From positions 1 to 64,000 of the forward strand of contig CM022665.1 of the NCBI GenBank assembly GCA_012295275.1: DNA of 64,000 bases, in the 5' to 3' direction. The number at the start of each line of letters is the position of its first letter. The first letter of the stretch is position 1. The notes beneath the pieces were generated by a model. It was not told the DNA's origin and made no database searches. It saw nothing but the letters and a program-made list of their open reading frames with translations. This document shows, one piece after another, positions 25,489 through 37,985 of this stretch. The position numbers and the translations under genes were made by a program. Source of the stretch: Chrysomallon squamiferum. Its lineage: Eukaryota > Mollusca > Gastropoda > Neomphalida > Peltospiridae.

Positions 25489-27447
25489 ATAATAATAATA
25501 ATAATAATAATATGCATACTTTGCTTCACCTAACTTTTTTGAAACAAATGGTTTGTAGACTTTCATAAAAATAACTTGACTTTTTTTACATCGTTTTATG
25601 AATCTAACAATAACTGCAATAACATCAGCAACAATAACAGTAATAATAACAATAATAATAACAGTAATGACAACATCAATAATATAACAGTAACAACAAC
25701 ACAATAATAATAATAATAATAACGAAAACAATAGTAAAGAAAAATATAGCATAAGAAAAAAAAAAAGAAGACGAAGAAAAGAAAACTAACTAACGAGATA
25801 AATAAATCAAGTACAATGAAATAAATCTACAATATACCTACAGTGGCACGTTCTGTGTTTCTTGTTGTTTCACTTAGAACGCAACTCCGTCCTTCAGATT
25901 TGTGAATCAAATGAAATAAGATTTTTGTAAATTTTAATTCTGTTGACACGAACTCATTTAAAATATCATTTTCTAGGACGTAAAATTCTTCAATATTTCT
26001 ATCTTCAGATTTTGTTGTGACATTCCGATATTGGGCTATGCGATGTGTCTAATGTTTTTTGTAAACCTATACTTTTCTAATAACATACCGTGACATCTTC
26101 TATTTTCATTAAGATCAGTATCTCTGTCATAGAAGTTTAATATGTTAAAACGTAATTATTATTTCAAATACTGGTCATGTTATTAAACTCTGTAACTAAA
26201 TCCAATGTCTAAGTATGTTTTACATGACTCACTGAATCCAACAAAATGGACGAGAAAAATTTCGTTAATAGCTGAGAAATTTTATACAACGTAAACAAGG
26301 AAGTAATGTTAAATTAGTGTCATACATTTAAAAAATATAAATATCTCTGCAGAGATAAATGTATATTTATAGACATAAATAACTAGATAGAGAAAACTGT
26401 TAATATTTTTTTTTGTAAACTTACTTAAATTCCTAGTAACATTATTTCTATAAAGAACAGCTCAAACTCTTCGATATATTAAAAACAGAAAATAAAACGT
26501 ATACGGGTTGTCTCGTAATGATTACATGTCTGAATTTACGTGTACAAAATCAACTTGGTAACATTCCAGAAATCTAATTGCTGTTTAGAATAATCTCATA
26601 ACTTAGGCTACAACCATTTTTCATTTTATTACTTTTTTATTTATTTATATATTTTTTTTTTTGAAAACATTCTATTTTGTTCTAGTAAAAGTTAACTAAA
26701 TATTATTCATCAGAAAAATTTGATACTCTAGACAACAAACATTTATTTTATTTTATTTCTTTGTTTATATATTTCATTTCATTATTTATTTAAGTATTTT
26801 ATTTATTAACTTATTTATTTATTTATTTATTTATTCTACTTAACTAAATATTAATCGTACTACAACCAGCTTTATTGTTTAAATGTGAACTTTTTTTGCC
26901 TTAATGAAAGTTCTTATTATAATATTACTTATATTTGTATTACTTTAACTTTCTCTTCATAAATGTAGAAAGGTTTTCTGACAGACAAATATAAATATTT
27001 GTGATATTTTCATGTATTTCATACTCAGTGGACTAATTTGAAACGTATAAAATATAATAATATGTTACTTTCATTACAGTAAATACACTTATCTTTATTT
27101 ATATTACAGAATTGCAGTTTCTTTTCTTTAAATACACTTGCTATTCAACAGCGATTAAATCTTCGGATTTTCTTATATATTATACATAATACCAACGGCG
27201 ACAGGAATAAAACTGATCTAAATGGTAGAACAATAACAAGAACAGATTATGTATGATAGTCTGAATATATAGAGCCCAGTTGCAAAGCATTAAACTGTGT
27301 GTATTGTGTCCCATAAATATACATAAAATGTACATGTCTATAAATTATAATAAACCATTACATATATAATTCTAATAATGTAAATTTCTCGTATAAGTAT
27401 GTACTATATTCTCGAACGTTACAGGAAATATTTTCGTCATAAATATA

Positions 27448-27461
27448 AGTTTCGGTTTCAG
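27448..27461. promoter_or_regulatory. ISRE-like motif, copy 5
   Basis: AGTTTCGGTTTCAG, identical to copy 2 and followed by a further GAAACGAAAG, which extends the run of GAAA-type half-sites on the opposite sense. Confidence 0.3.
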
Positions 27462-28360
27462 AAACGAAAGAAATAACACGGAAATATTTTATAAAGTTAG
27501 CAACATAAATCTAATAATATTAAATATTTGTTTTAGCATTTACGCTATAAACTCCTATAAAATGATATTCAAAAGTCTAGGGACAGAAACGGGTCAACAT
27601 TTATGACCTTCAGCTATTGTTTGTAACAAATTATCTGAATATAATAATATATGTTAAAACCTAATTAATATTTCAAACACAGGTCATGTTATTAAACTCT
27701 TAACTAAATCCAAGGTCTACGTGCCTATTACCTATAAAATCGAATGTTTTACGTCACTCACTGAATCGAATAAAATCGACGAGAAAAGCTTCGTTATTAG
27801 CTGTGAACATTTACACAACATAAAAAATCAGTTTCATACATTTCCAAAAAACATAAATTAATCTACCGAAATAAATATATATTTACAGGCATAAATTATT
27901 ACAGAAAACTGTTGTTAAAACATTTATAAACTTACTTAAATTCCTAGTAACATTGTTTCTATAAAGAACAGCTCAAACTCTTCGATATATTAAAAAATAG
28001 ACAACGCAATGTATACGGGTTGTCTCGACCTCGTAACGATCACGTTTTCAAATTACGTGTACAAAAGTGATATAAATAAACTTGTTAACATTCCAGAAAT
28101 CTAACTGCTATTGAGAATAATCTCATAACTTACTAGATAAATAAACAGTTATTCAATTTTGTGTAAACGTACCTAAATTCCGAATTAAATTATTTCCATA
28201 AAGAACAGCTCGGACGCATCGAAATATTAGAAGTAGACAACAATCTGGGTCGTTTCTATGTCGTAACGATCACGTGACTGAAATTACTTGTACCGAGATA
28301 TAAACTTGGCGACTTTGAACCGCTAATAAGAAAAATATCATAATCGAGTTAACAAACATT

Positions 28361-28425
28361 ATTTAATTTAATTTAATTTAATTTAATTTAATTTAACTTA
28401 ACTTCACTTATTTATTTATTTATTT
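28361..28425. repeat. (TTTAA)n and (TTTA)n simple repeat
   Basis: Consecutive TTTAA pentamers grade into TTTA tetramers inside the AT-rich repeat region. Confidence 0.85.
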
Positions 28426-29919
28426 ATTTAGTTATTGATTTATTTATAATCTGTTGAAGACATTGTATTTTATTCTAGTAAAAGTTATTTAAATATTATT
28501 CATATTACAACTAGGTATATTGTTTACATTGCAAACTTTCTCCTATAGTAACTTCCTTTGTCTTCTGCCTTATTAAGACCAACTCAGTTTATTTTCTTTG
28601 AATACTGTTGCTATTAAACAGCGGTCAATTTGGAATGTTTGGATTTTCCTGTACATTGTCCACAAAACCAACTCTGACATGAATAAAACTGACATAACTG
28701 GTAGCACATTGACAATAACTGACTCTGTGTAATATTCTAATACACAGAGCCGACTTCCAAAACAGTAAACTGTTTATATTGTGTTTAATAGCACTTTTTT
28801 GTTACCGCACTATGAAAACTGGAATAAAGTTTCAACGATACCCTCTGATAAATAAATAAAAGAAAAGACATATTTAAATTGTAAGATACCAGAAGAATTT
28901 GACGATTTTCTCGAATGCATCATGATCTAAATGTTAGCACAACAACTACGACAGATTCTGCATAATATTCTGAATACACAGAGTCCAACTGCAAAACTGT
29001 TGTGTTTATACTGTGTCTAACAGCAACTTTTGATACCGCCCAGTAGAAAAAGATTTAGAAATGTGTATTCAAATCTGGGTACATTTTATTCAGGCATATA
29101 GGAAAATAATATACAAGAACGTTTGTCATGTAAATGAAGTAGTTAGTTGTAATTTAAATAAAAAATATGCATATTTTAGTAGAAGAAATATAATTCATAT
29201 AAATAAACAAACAAAACTAAATAAAATAACTAATTAAATAAAATGTAATTAAAAAATCAAATAAGACATGTATTATATATATATTCTTAATTAAAAAAAA
29301 AAAAAAAAAAAAAATAAAAAATAAAAGTAAAAATTACCAAATGTTTTCTACATTTTTAACTTAAATAATATAATATTAGTAACAAAAAGATAAAAGTTTT
29401 AAATATCTGTCTTTACACTTACTCTGTACACTCATAACAAATACAAAAGAATGTCGTTTTCTCTATTATCTGAAGATAATTAAAATTTAATGTAATAAAA
29501 TACTGGTCTTGTTTTAAACTCTTTATTTTTTTGTTGTTGTTATTATTAGTTTATAACTAAATCCAAGATCAACGAATGTTTTACGTCACTCACTGAATCG
29601 AATAAAATCGCCTAGAAAACCTTCATTATTAGCTGTGAATATTTACACAACGTAAAACAAGAGTGTAAATTAAAGTCGGTTTCATATGTTTTAAAAAATA
29701 TTATATATACAGACATGAATACTGGATACAGAAAACTGTTATTTAATCATCTATAAACTTATCTAAATTCCTAATCACATTATTTCTATAAAGAACAACT
29801 CAAACACATTGATATATTAAAAAAAAGACAACAAAAGTTATGTTCCCGAAGTGTCTTTCAGTAATCAATAACGAATGTCTCGAAGGTCTGTTTATGAATA
29901 TCATTTACGTGACTACGAC

Positions 29920-30760
29920 TTCACTGTATTAACTGCAAGTCCAAACCAATGATGACACGCACTGCGCATGTCCTTGTCTAACAGGGCTTTGTTAGTTGAT
30001 CAATACAGTTCTGATTAATAATGTCTGAGATCCTTTCGTCTTTTGTGGAAAATACAAGTTTCGGTTTCAGAAAAGAAAGAAATGACACGGAAATATTTTA
30101 TAATGTTAGCAACATAAATCTAATAATTTTAAATGTTTATTTTAGCACTTAGTCTATAAACTCCTAACTATTATCAAAAACGATATTCAAATAGTCTAGG
30201 GACAGAAATGGGTCAACGTTTCCGAACGTCTGGTTGTCGTTTGTAACAAATACAAGACAAGGTAGTTTTCTCTACTATCTGAATATAATAAAATGTGTTA
30301 AAACGCAATTATTATTTCAAACACTGGTCATGTTATTAAACTCTTTATCTAAATTCAAGGTCTACGTGTTTTTTACGTGAATGTTTGAATCGAATAAAAT
30401 CGACGAGAGAAATTTTCGTTATTAGCTGTGAAAACTTACACAGTGTAAACAAGTAAGTAATGTGAAAATCAGTTTCATACATTTAAAAAGTATAGATACA
30501 AATAGAGAGATAAATATTTATTTACGGACATAAACTGCTAGATACAGAAAACTGTTATTAAAATGTTTATCAACTTACCTAAATTCTTAATCACGTTATT
30601 TCTGTAAAGAACGGCTCGAACACATAGATATATTAACAACAGACAACAAAACGTATCTGGGTCGTCATTAGGTCGTAACGATCACGTGACTCAACTTAAG
30701 TGTACAAAGTGACATAAACTTGGCGACTTTCCACTGAACCGTTGATAAGAAAAATCTCAT
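29920..30760. repeat. Right member of a segmental duplication (partner near 22570-23340)
   Basis: Same block order as the left copy, including CGCACTGCGCATGTCC and TAATAATGTCTGAGATCC before the ISRE-like motif. It ends with a TCACGTGA site at 30682-30689 that has no full counterpart in the left copy. Confidence 0.85.
30057..30070. promoter_or_regulatory. ISRE-like motif, copy 6
   Basis: AGTTTCGGTTTCAG, identical to copies 2 and 5. It is the copy closest to the IAP RING exon (33867-34045) and lies about 4 kb past that exon's 3' end. Confidence 0.3.
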
Positions 30761-31360
30761 AATCTAGGGAGCATATATTATCTTATTTATTTATTTATAT
30801 TCTGCTGAATACATTACATTTTATTCTAGTACAAGTTAACTAAATATTAATAGTATCACAAATAGGTATACTGTTTACATCATAAACTTTCTTGTGCCTT
30901 AATAAGACCAAACCAGATTTAAAATAAAAAAAAAAAAAAAGATTTTCTAAATGTTGTTATTATAATATAATTTCATTTTTATTACTTTAACTCACTCTTG
31001 ACAAATCTAGAAAGATTTTCTGAGATACAAATATAAATATTTGTAATATTTTCATGTACATTATACTCAATGGATTAATTTGCCACGTATAAAAAATAAC
31101 GATGTTAAAATATATCATGTATTTTCATTAGAGTAAGATTACATTGAACTTTATTTCTATTACAGCTTTCTATTTCATGTTCTTTGAATACTCTTCGTTT
31201 TAAAACGCGGTGAACATGGAATTTTTCGGATTATCTTAAACACTGTCCATAAAACCAGCTCTGACACGAATAAAACTGATCTCAATGGTAGCACAATAAC
31301 TGATTCTGCGTAATATTCTCAATACACAGCGTCCACTTGATTAGACTCTAAACTGTTTGT

Positions 31361-32250
31361 GTTGTGTTACCTGCACTTAGAAAAATAACACAGGTTTCTT
31401 ATAAAAAGAAGGAAACAAATATGAGAAAAGTTTTATTACTTAGGCGCAAACATTATTTATTTATTTATTTATATTGTGGTTTTTTCTTTTTCTCAAATAT
31501 AGAAAAAGATGAACTTATGCTCTTATTTACATTAAGAACGTTTCTTGACTTTTGATTGAAAACTTCATTTCATCTACATTTTCTAAGTTACAGACTGGTA
31601 CCGCGTACAGATTCATTATTTTTTTTATTGTTTTCTTTTTTCCTTTTACTTATTTAGCAAAGAATTAATAATAATAAGTTATTAAATTTCCACTCTCCTT
31701 CATCTTTTTTAAATTGACTAAAGTTTAAATTTAAAAGTACAACCGAGAGGACCAAGTGGTAACTATTTTCTGTTACACTTTTTGTACATCAGATTGCTAG
31801 ATAATAAGTCTAGTATAGCTTTTTAAAAGTTATTTTTTCTTGTTATTGATATTCTTTTTTTATTTTTTCCTTTTTTTTTTATTTGAGAAGATTAGAATAC
31901 AGTTTTCTGAATAGATCTTTTAAATCGTGTACTTTCAAGTTCTTAGTAATTTTTTGTTGTGATTTCAGATGGTTTATAGGTAAGTAAATTTGTATAGCTA
32001 GTAATCAAATTAAAATCGTCACATATCATATATTATTTTGTTGAATTGTTCAGTATTGTGTAAAATAAGTAAAAAAAAAAAAGTTTGTTTAAATTAGAAC
32101 TACATATATTCGCAATGGTATTCTGTCCTTATTATATGTATTGCAATTTTAACTTGTTTTAAAAACATTGGTTGATTATTTTTCATTTCGACATTTCCTC
32201 CAACGAAAGAAAGTTAAAAAGGAAGAGGAACAAAATAAAATAAACACGTT
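31361..32250. other. AT-rich intergenic or intronic DNA, nothing recognised
   Basis: This stretch follows the last repeat module and holds T runs and short AT-rich words. A 63-codon open frame at 31364-31555 has no recognisable domain and biased low-complexity composition. I see no exon, RNA gene or transposon terminus. Confidence 0.5.
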
Positions 32251-32265
32251 TCTTGTCCAAGTATT

Positions 32266-32274
32266 AAAGTAGTA

Positions 32275-32323
<49 letters not shown>

Positions 32324-32357
32324 TAATAATAATAATAATAATAACAATAATAATAAA
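32266..32357. repeat. (ATA)n/(CAATAA) microsatellite
   Basis: About 30 triplets of AAT type with rare C interruptions. Confidence 0.95.
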
Positions 32358-32404
32358 TCACAAGAGTAAAGAAAAATTAAAAATAAAGTAATTAATACGA
32401 GACA

Positions 32405-33060
32405 TTTTTAGGGCAGAAAGGAAGTAAAAAGAAAATATAATAAGAAAAACAACAAACAAGCTAACTTCTTGGTCAAAGGGCCCGGTTTCCTTTCCTCATA
32501 CTATTTTAACTGTAATTGTAAAACACTTAGAATAAACAAACAAACAAACAAATATATAAAGTTATCTGGCTTGGTCATGTAATTTAGAATATTACATACA
32601 TACAAAATAAATACATACATTGAAATACATACATACATACACACACATACATACATAGGTACACATACATACACACGTACATACAAACACACATACATAG
32701 GCCTATACACATACTCATACATACATAGGTACATACATATGTACGTACATTTATACTTGGACACACATACATATGTAGGTGCATTCATACATAGACACAC
32801 ATACATATATACAAACATACATACTCACACACACAAACAAATACATACATGTAAACATGCATACATTCACACATAAGCACACTTTTGCACATGCAAGCAC
32901 ATACATACATACATACATACATATATACATACAAACAAATAATACTTTGTAATATATGTAAGGTAGATTGAGGGCAGAAAGGAAGTAGAAAGGAAATATA
33001 ATAAGGAAAACAACAAGTCAATTTGTTGGTCAACGGTCCCGCTTTCCCAAACAAACAATT
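32405..33060. repeat. Interspersed repeat with TACA tract, duplicated in tandem
   Basis: The segment starting AGGGCAGAAAGGAAGTA at 32411 recurs at 32970, each time followed by an AACAACAA word, a TTGGTCAA word and a GC-richer word. The first copy continues through 32539-32598 (a 60-bp block ending ATTTAGAATATTACATA) into about 340 bp of imperfect ACATAC tetranucleotides. The same 60-bp block is perfectly inverted at 60961-61020, also next to a tetranucleotide tract. This is a mobile or recombining repeat that carries its own microsatellite. Confidence 0.8.
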
Positions 33061-33130
33061 AGCGATAAATAGTTACTTAGCGATTTGAATTTCCCGCTCG
33101 CTTAGATGGTAATATAATTTAGAATTTGAC

Positions 33131-33191
33131 ATACATATCGACATACATACATACATACATACATACATACATACATACATACATACATACA

Positions 33192-33222
<31 letters not shown>
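33131..33222. repeat. (ATAC)n microsatellite
   Basis: About 22 near-perfect ACAT tetranucleotides. TA and GATA tracts follow at 33310-33450. Confidence 0.95.
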
Positions 33223-33224
<2 letters not shown>

Positions 33225-33360
33225 TCATACATGCATATATACGTATAATAAAAATAATAATACTAATAATAATAACACAAATATGATTTGATCAATAACA
33301 ATAGAACACATCATATATATATATATATATACATACATACATACACATACATATATGCAT

Positions 33361-33394
<34 letters not shown>

Positions 33395-33489
33395 AATCTA
33401 AATATATAGATATATAGATATACAGATATAGATACAGATATAGACATACATATGTATTACAACACAGAAAAATCTTTTACATGTTCTGT

Positions 33490-33866
33490 TATTAGTTTTC
33501 TAATAATGTGAGGGCCAAAATGCGTATTGCATTGTATTTACCTTTTGGGTTGTATATTTGTGTCGTTTGGTATTCGACATTGTTTACACATTATATATAG
33601 AGTATTTTGTTCATAAACTAAATAACTGCATGACACCTCACTCAGATTCATGTACATTATAAAACAGTCATACCAAATAATTCAGACACTTTATCTAAAG
33701 TAACAGTAATAAATCATATTTCTAAAATTGTTAGTGCGAAACTGTAAAAAAATCAATCTACAAATACTCATGTTTATTCTTTTCTTAGGTGAATTAAAAT
33801 TTATCAGATCGTCAAAAAAAAAAAAAAAAAAAAAAAAACATTATAAAAAAAATGGTTAAAAACAGA
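33490..33866 (-). other. 3' flank (probable UTR) of the minus-strand RING exon
   Basis: Read on the minus strand, this stretch aligns by eye with 42000-42350 on the plus strand. Shared words include TTCGCACTAACAATTT, GACTGTTTTATAATGTAC, GTAAACAATGTCGAA and TCACATTATTAGAAAACTA, in the same order. Similarity beyond the stop codon shows that the 3' end of the IAP gene was duplicated as a DNA segment, in inverted orientation. Confidence 0.75.
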
Positions 33867-34045
33867 TTAACACAAGCAAGCTCGCACAATGGCTAGGATT
33901 ATCTCTCTACAGAGTGGACATCTTCGCAGTCTGGACGCACAATCTTCATAGCAACAAAGATGACCGCAGGGTAGGATAACCATTTTGACCCTGTTTTCAA
34001 AACAAACTTTGCAGATGAGTGGACTGTTATCATCCGGCAAGGAAT
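33867..34045 (-). pseudogene. Terminal RING exon of an IAP (BIRC)-like protein, zinc ligand lost
   Basis: The minus strand shows an acceptor (TTTAACAG), then an exon starting in phase 1 and ending in TAA at 33867-33869. The translation reads ICKVCFENRVKMVILPCGH, then LCCYEDCASRLRRCPLC and REIILAIVRACLC, the layout of the C-terminal RING of inhibitor-of-apoptosis ubiquitin ligases (C-x2-C-x11-C-x-H-x3-C-x2-C-x6-C-x2-C). The fifth ligand, TGT in the sister exon at 41833-41999, is TAT (Tyr) here; a neighbouring Cys one residue earlier might substitute. No BIR exon is visible upstream on this strand as far as 38 kb. It could be a relic of a partial inverted duplication or, less likely, the last exon of a gene with a very distant 5' end. 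Confidence 0.8.
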
Positions 34046-34280
34046 CTGTTAAAGTGCGTATTAAAAACAATATAATTCTTGTACGTTAAGTAATGTGTAT
34101 ATTTTGTAACAAAGGACAGTTTAAAATAAATCAAATAACTTATATATTTGATTACACATAACCTTTGAAACAAATGGTTTGTAGGTTTTATCGTAAAAGT
34201 GTCTTGACCCTTCACAAGGTTTTACGAATATACTAAAAGGTTTTCTGTATTTCTTTCCTCCTTAAATATATCAGATATCA

Positions 34281-34316
<36 letters not shown>

Positions 34317-35515
34317 GAAATACCAGTAACATCACTGACAACAATAACAATAATTACACCATCAATAATAAATAAATAAGTAAGTAAATAAATAAAGTAA
34401 ACTAAAATAAAAAAGCTGTTGTGAAGCACGTCTGCGACCGTCACGCTCTCTGACAAAGCCAGGGTGTGTGTATCTGTCGTAGAAAAGAGACGAGGGAGGT
34501 AAAAGAAGTTGTTCTCGTTTCCACTGCAGACTAAAGAGTTACGAATTGGTTGTGATGTTTTTTTCCCGCTTGTTGATGTTTCAAGATTTGTGCTTGTTCG
34601 TTCATTTTGTTGTTTTTATCACCAAATTCGTGAGGGGCTGGTCCTGTTTGTTTACCGGTACTGTGAGCTTTCTTATCATGTTCATCTCCTTCTTGGCCGG
34701 TTCTTTTATAATCCAACAGTTAGCAACTTTTTATTTTTTTTATTTTTATTTTTTTATTTTTTTATTTATTTTTACTATTATTATTATTATTTTTATTTTT
34801 TTTGGCCAGTGATCTTTTTGTTAGTTAAGAAAATATTTAATACACATGAACAAATATTAATAACGGGGAAATAAATAAATAAATAAATAGGAAAGTTAAA
34901 TAAATATCGTTTAAGTAAAGTTAAAAATAAATAAATAAATAAAAAATAAAAACAAATAGTTATATCAACAAGAAAAACAACAGCAATCACATAGTACTCA
35001 TGATAACCTTTCATTTGATCTATATTAGTTTTAAGGTTTTAATTTTCATTTCCTCTTTTTCAAGCTTGAAATGACAAGTTTTGTTGTGTATCTGAAATGA
35101 ATAAGAAAGTAATTAACTTATTTACATTATTATATACAGTTTTCTGCAGAAACGCATACATACATATGCACACACACATACAAATGTACACACATACATA
35201 TACATTTAAAATTATATTATTAAATTAGTTTAATCAGATAGTCAATCAATTGATCAATCAGCCGATCGGTAGATCAATTAGCTGGTCAATCAATTAATCT
35301 GTAAGTCATTTAAATTATTTATTTATTTTATTTTATTTATTTATTTTTTTATTTATTCGTTTTTTGTATTTAGTGTATTTGATTCATGGTTTGTTTGTTA
35401 TTGTGTTTGTTATTTTAATTTTTTTTATAAATTGTTACGTGAATGTTTTATTTTGCGCTATGTTTTTTAATTTATTTAATCAAACGTTCGTGTGTTTATG
35501 TATTTGTTTGTAATG
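34046..35515. other. AT-rich DNA with simple repeats, no gene recognised
   Basis: Contains an AAT tract (34283-34313), a short block around AAATGGTTTGTAG also present near 25548, and TTTA-rich tracts at 34730-34800 and 34875-34950. Open frames on both strands around 34509-34874 come from T-rich low-complexity sequence and lack any domain signature. Confidence 0.5.
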
Positions 35516-35519
35516 TAAG

Positions 35520-36060
35520 CTGTTACTGCAGCGAGGACTAATTCTCTGTTTTTCTGGTGCCAAGATGTTTTTAGGTGTGAATTCAGTTTTCAGTTCGTCA
35601 GATGTGTCAGGTAGCGTTAATCATTCCTTGGCAAAAACTGGACAATGAAGAAATAGCGTTTCATGGTTTCAGAAAGTCCGCAGCTGCAGTTGGGTGATGT
35701 GGTTATTTTATATTTTAATCTGATTCCGTTCAGATTCGAGGAGGAGCCGCTTCTGAGTCTGGTCAGCTTGTTGTTACGTAATTCGTTATTCACAGTGATT
35801 CTGGGTGTTTTGATAACTGGTTTGATATTAAAGTGCTAGATGTTTTTGGTGTTATTCCATTCGTTCTGCCACTGTTTGTTATACTATTTGGCTGCAATGG
35901 ATAAAATTTCGTTTGCTCCGTAGTGTATGTCTGTGCAGATGTCTTTGTCTTTGATATTAAGTGACACTTTGGCATAATGATTAACTGTTTGTTGTTGTGT
36001 AGTCTTTCTTCATGTAGATGGTATATACTGTTGAGTAAATCTAGTCAAGTGGAATGTCCA
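35520..36060 (-). mobile_element. LINE retrotransposon 3'-end relic (end of the RNase H / C-terminal region)
   Basis: Minus-strand translation with in-frame stops reads IHYGANEILSIAAK, then (after a stop) YNKQWQNEWNNTKNI, TVNNELRNNKLTRLRSG, and TTSPNCSCGLSETMKRYFF. The last two segments resemble the TRLR-G-L motif and the C-x-C-G...ET...H/Y tail that follows RNase H in many non-LTR retrotransposon ORF2 proteins. At least three stops (near 35840, 35887 and 35618) show that it is dead. No reverse transcriptase motifs were found upstream, so this is a 5'-truncated copy. Exact ends are uncertain. Confidence 0.7.
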
Positions 36061-36109
36061 GACTGAACTGATGTAATAGAACAACTAAGGCTGTCTCAGA
36101 ATGAAAGAT

Positions 36110-36300
36110 CCGAACTTCATTTATAGCACTTTGTACACGTAATTTGAGTCACGTGATCTATTCGACGTAGAGAGACCACAAAGATATGATTTTGCAGTCT
36201 ATTTTATTCCATTAAAACACTCACGTAAAAATCAAACTGGATTTAGGTAAAAGAGATGAATAACATGACTGCATTTTAAATAAAGATTACATTTTCAATA
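36110..36300. repeat. Inverted copy of part of the 22-31 kb repeat module
   Basis: Contains TTTGTACACGTAATTTGAGT, then TCACGTGA (36149-36156), in reverse orientation to 30670-30710, followed by AAAACACTCACGTAAAAA, which reads as the reverse of the module near 23045. A similar inverted copy is at 61880-62220. Confidence 0.75.
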
Positions 36301-37935
36301 CATTGGTGACTTAGAGATAATATTTATATACATAATTTGGTAGTATGCACAACACTAATCACTTTGAAATTTCCATTCTATTTTCAATTAGGAGTAAAGC
36401 AAATACCTCATATTACCTGCGGTGTTTAACTGTTTCAATACTCGATATGTAACGGCCCTTTTCAGAATTTACATTAAAATAATAGAATGGGTTTTCAGAT
36501 AGCTAATTGATGAAACAAACTTTCCAGTCATCAGGTTGAGTTTAAGATTTTTTCTTCTTCCTATCACTCCTTGTTTCTGCAGTTAAACTTCAAACATATT
36601 TCATCTTCACCTGACGGGCCGTTTCTCGTTTCTGTCGTATAAATAACAGTCAAAAGTCGCATTAGACGCGATCATTTTAAACAAATTTCCTTTCTTTGAA
36701 TGTCACTTTAATAACAACGTCAGTCGGTTATCAAAGTATTTGCGGGAACGCATTCGATTCCTGTTCTCTTTTTTTTTTTTTCTTTTTTTTAGTCCATCTT
36801 TTCTTTGTTTTGTTTTTTTATTTGTCTTTTCTTTTCTTTCTTTCTTCTTCTTTTTAAATAAAAAAAATCTTTTCTTTCTTTTTCTTTTCTTTTTCCCCCC
36901 ACGACTAATAAAGAAGGTTAATCTATTGTCGATTATTTATTATTTTCTCACTCAGCTGAGTAATCTCAGGTAGTTACTGAGCCTATTGGAAATTTATGAC
37001 GCGTATCAACAGGGACGTTAGAAGGAAAGGAGATATTCATTAACATGCAGTGTTCATTTATGGAAGTCGGGTTTCAAATGTTTAAACGCTAAACTGAATT
37101 TGTATTCTTTATACAATCTAAACACAATGAGACTGTCGCAACTGAAAAACAGACTGGTAGTTGTTTATGTTATCAGAGATCTGTGTATCTACTGCAGTTC
37201 AGTTGTTACAGGGCAGATCTGAGGCGTGAGTAGTGACAGGATCAATTCTTCTGGATGTCCCAGTTGGAACATTTTTTAAAAAGTCCTATCATTTCTTAAA
37301 GAAACAGCTGTCTCAAATTTTCTAGGTTCTGAAGAAGTTGAAGAATAAAATACAAGTTAAATATAAAACTTATAATATAAGTGTTAGAAAAATAAGTACA
37401 AACTCAGTGTTTGAGAAAATAATAATAATAGTAATAATAATAATAATGAAAACAAAAAGTTTTAAAATACAAAATACAGTCGTTTTTCTCTTCATACAAA
37501 AATTATTATTTAAAAATGGATTTGCTGAATTCTTACTTTATTTGGGAACAAGGAAAATAAATTCATATCGTGTCATGTCATCTTTGTGTTTTGTGTGGAA
37601 GTTTACAAACCTCTATTGTTTAATGTCTGCAAACATACAATTTCTTCTAAAGCGGCTTTCAGTCCTTTTTCTGTTTATTCTAAGCCCAGTCTTTAGTAAA
37701 TAAAAAAGTAGGGTATAAAAGGGAAGTTTACATGTACAGCTAACAAATGTAGCCTGGCTTACAATAACGTAGTTGTGACACTGTGAAATTTTCTTATCGT
37801 AATCGTAAAACAGCGAATTTTTGTCGGCACAAATACAATAGTTTAACGGAAAGGTTAGCGTTTAGTCGTCATAAAAACTCTTCATAGTCTTAGCACCGTT
37901 TACTTGAGAAAAAAAAAATTCATATCAGTTGTTAC
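36301..37935. other. AT-rich DNA, no gene recognised
   Basis: A pyrimidine-rich low-complexity tract lies at 36765-36900 and a short AAT tract near 37417-37446. Open frames of 77 and 121 codons here (36740 and 37338, plus strand) are low-complexity or lack family signatures, so they are not called. Confidence 0.5.
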
Positions 37936-37941
37936 CTTATA

Positions 37942-37985
37942 GCAGGGGCGGGCAAACGTTTTAAAACAGGGGTCAGATGGATATT
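37942..37985 (+). mobile_element. hAT-like transposon terminus (possible)
   Basis: The sequence CAGGGGCGGGCAAACGTTTT, followed closely by AAAACAGGGGTCAGATGG, resembles the terminal inverted repeat start CAGGGGTSGGCAAAC found in many hAT elements. I did not find the matching opposite terminus or a target-site duplication, so only one end is proposed. Confidence 0.45.

Larger units (their letters stand above)
21971..31360. repeat. Complex AT-rich segmental/tandem repeat region
   Basis: No exon is recognisable in this stretch. Several blocks recur in the same orientation. The block holding ACGGAAATATTT appears near 22180, 22765, 25310, 27480 and 30087, and a related block without that exact word near 24545. 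The block around AAAATCGACGAGA and TTAGCTGTGAA appears near 22460, 23072, 24880, 26245, 27770, 29602 and 30396. The AAGAACAGCTC block appears near 23245, 26453, 27963, 28200, 29795 and 30607. The TAATATTCTGAATACACAG-like block appears near 23953, 27255, 28730, 28970 and 31310. Block order is largely conserved, so this is a multi-kilobase unit amplified and then partly deleted. Further copies lie at 36110-36250 and 59790-62720. Confidence 0.85.

Noticed and set aside
32176-33058. Tyr-, Met/Tyr/Val/Cys-rich open frames over ATA and ACAT tracts
   Set aside because: Microsatellite translations with no domain and no codon structure.
34509-34874. 121-codon plus-strand frame
   Set aside because: The C-terminal half is a TTTA low-complexity tract and the N-terminal half matches no family; there are no splice or promoter signals.
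37338-37703. 121-codon plus-strand frame
   Set aside because: Interrupted by an AAT microsatellite translated as poly-Ile; no domain recognised.
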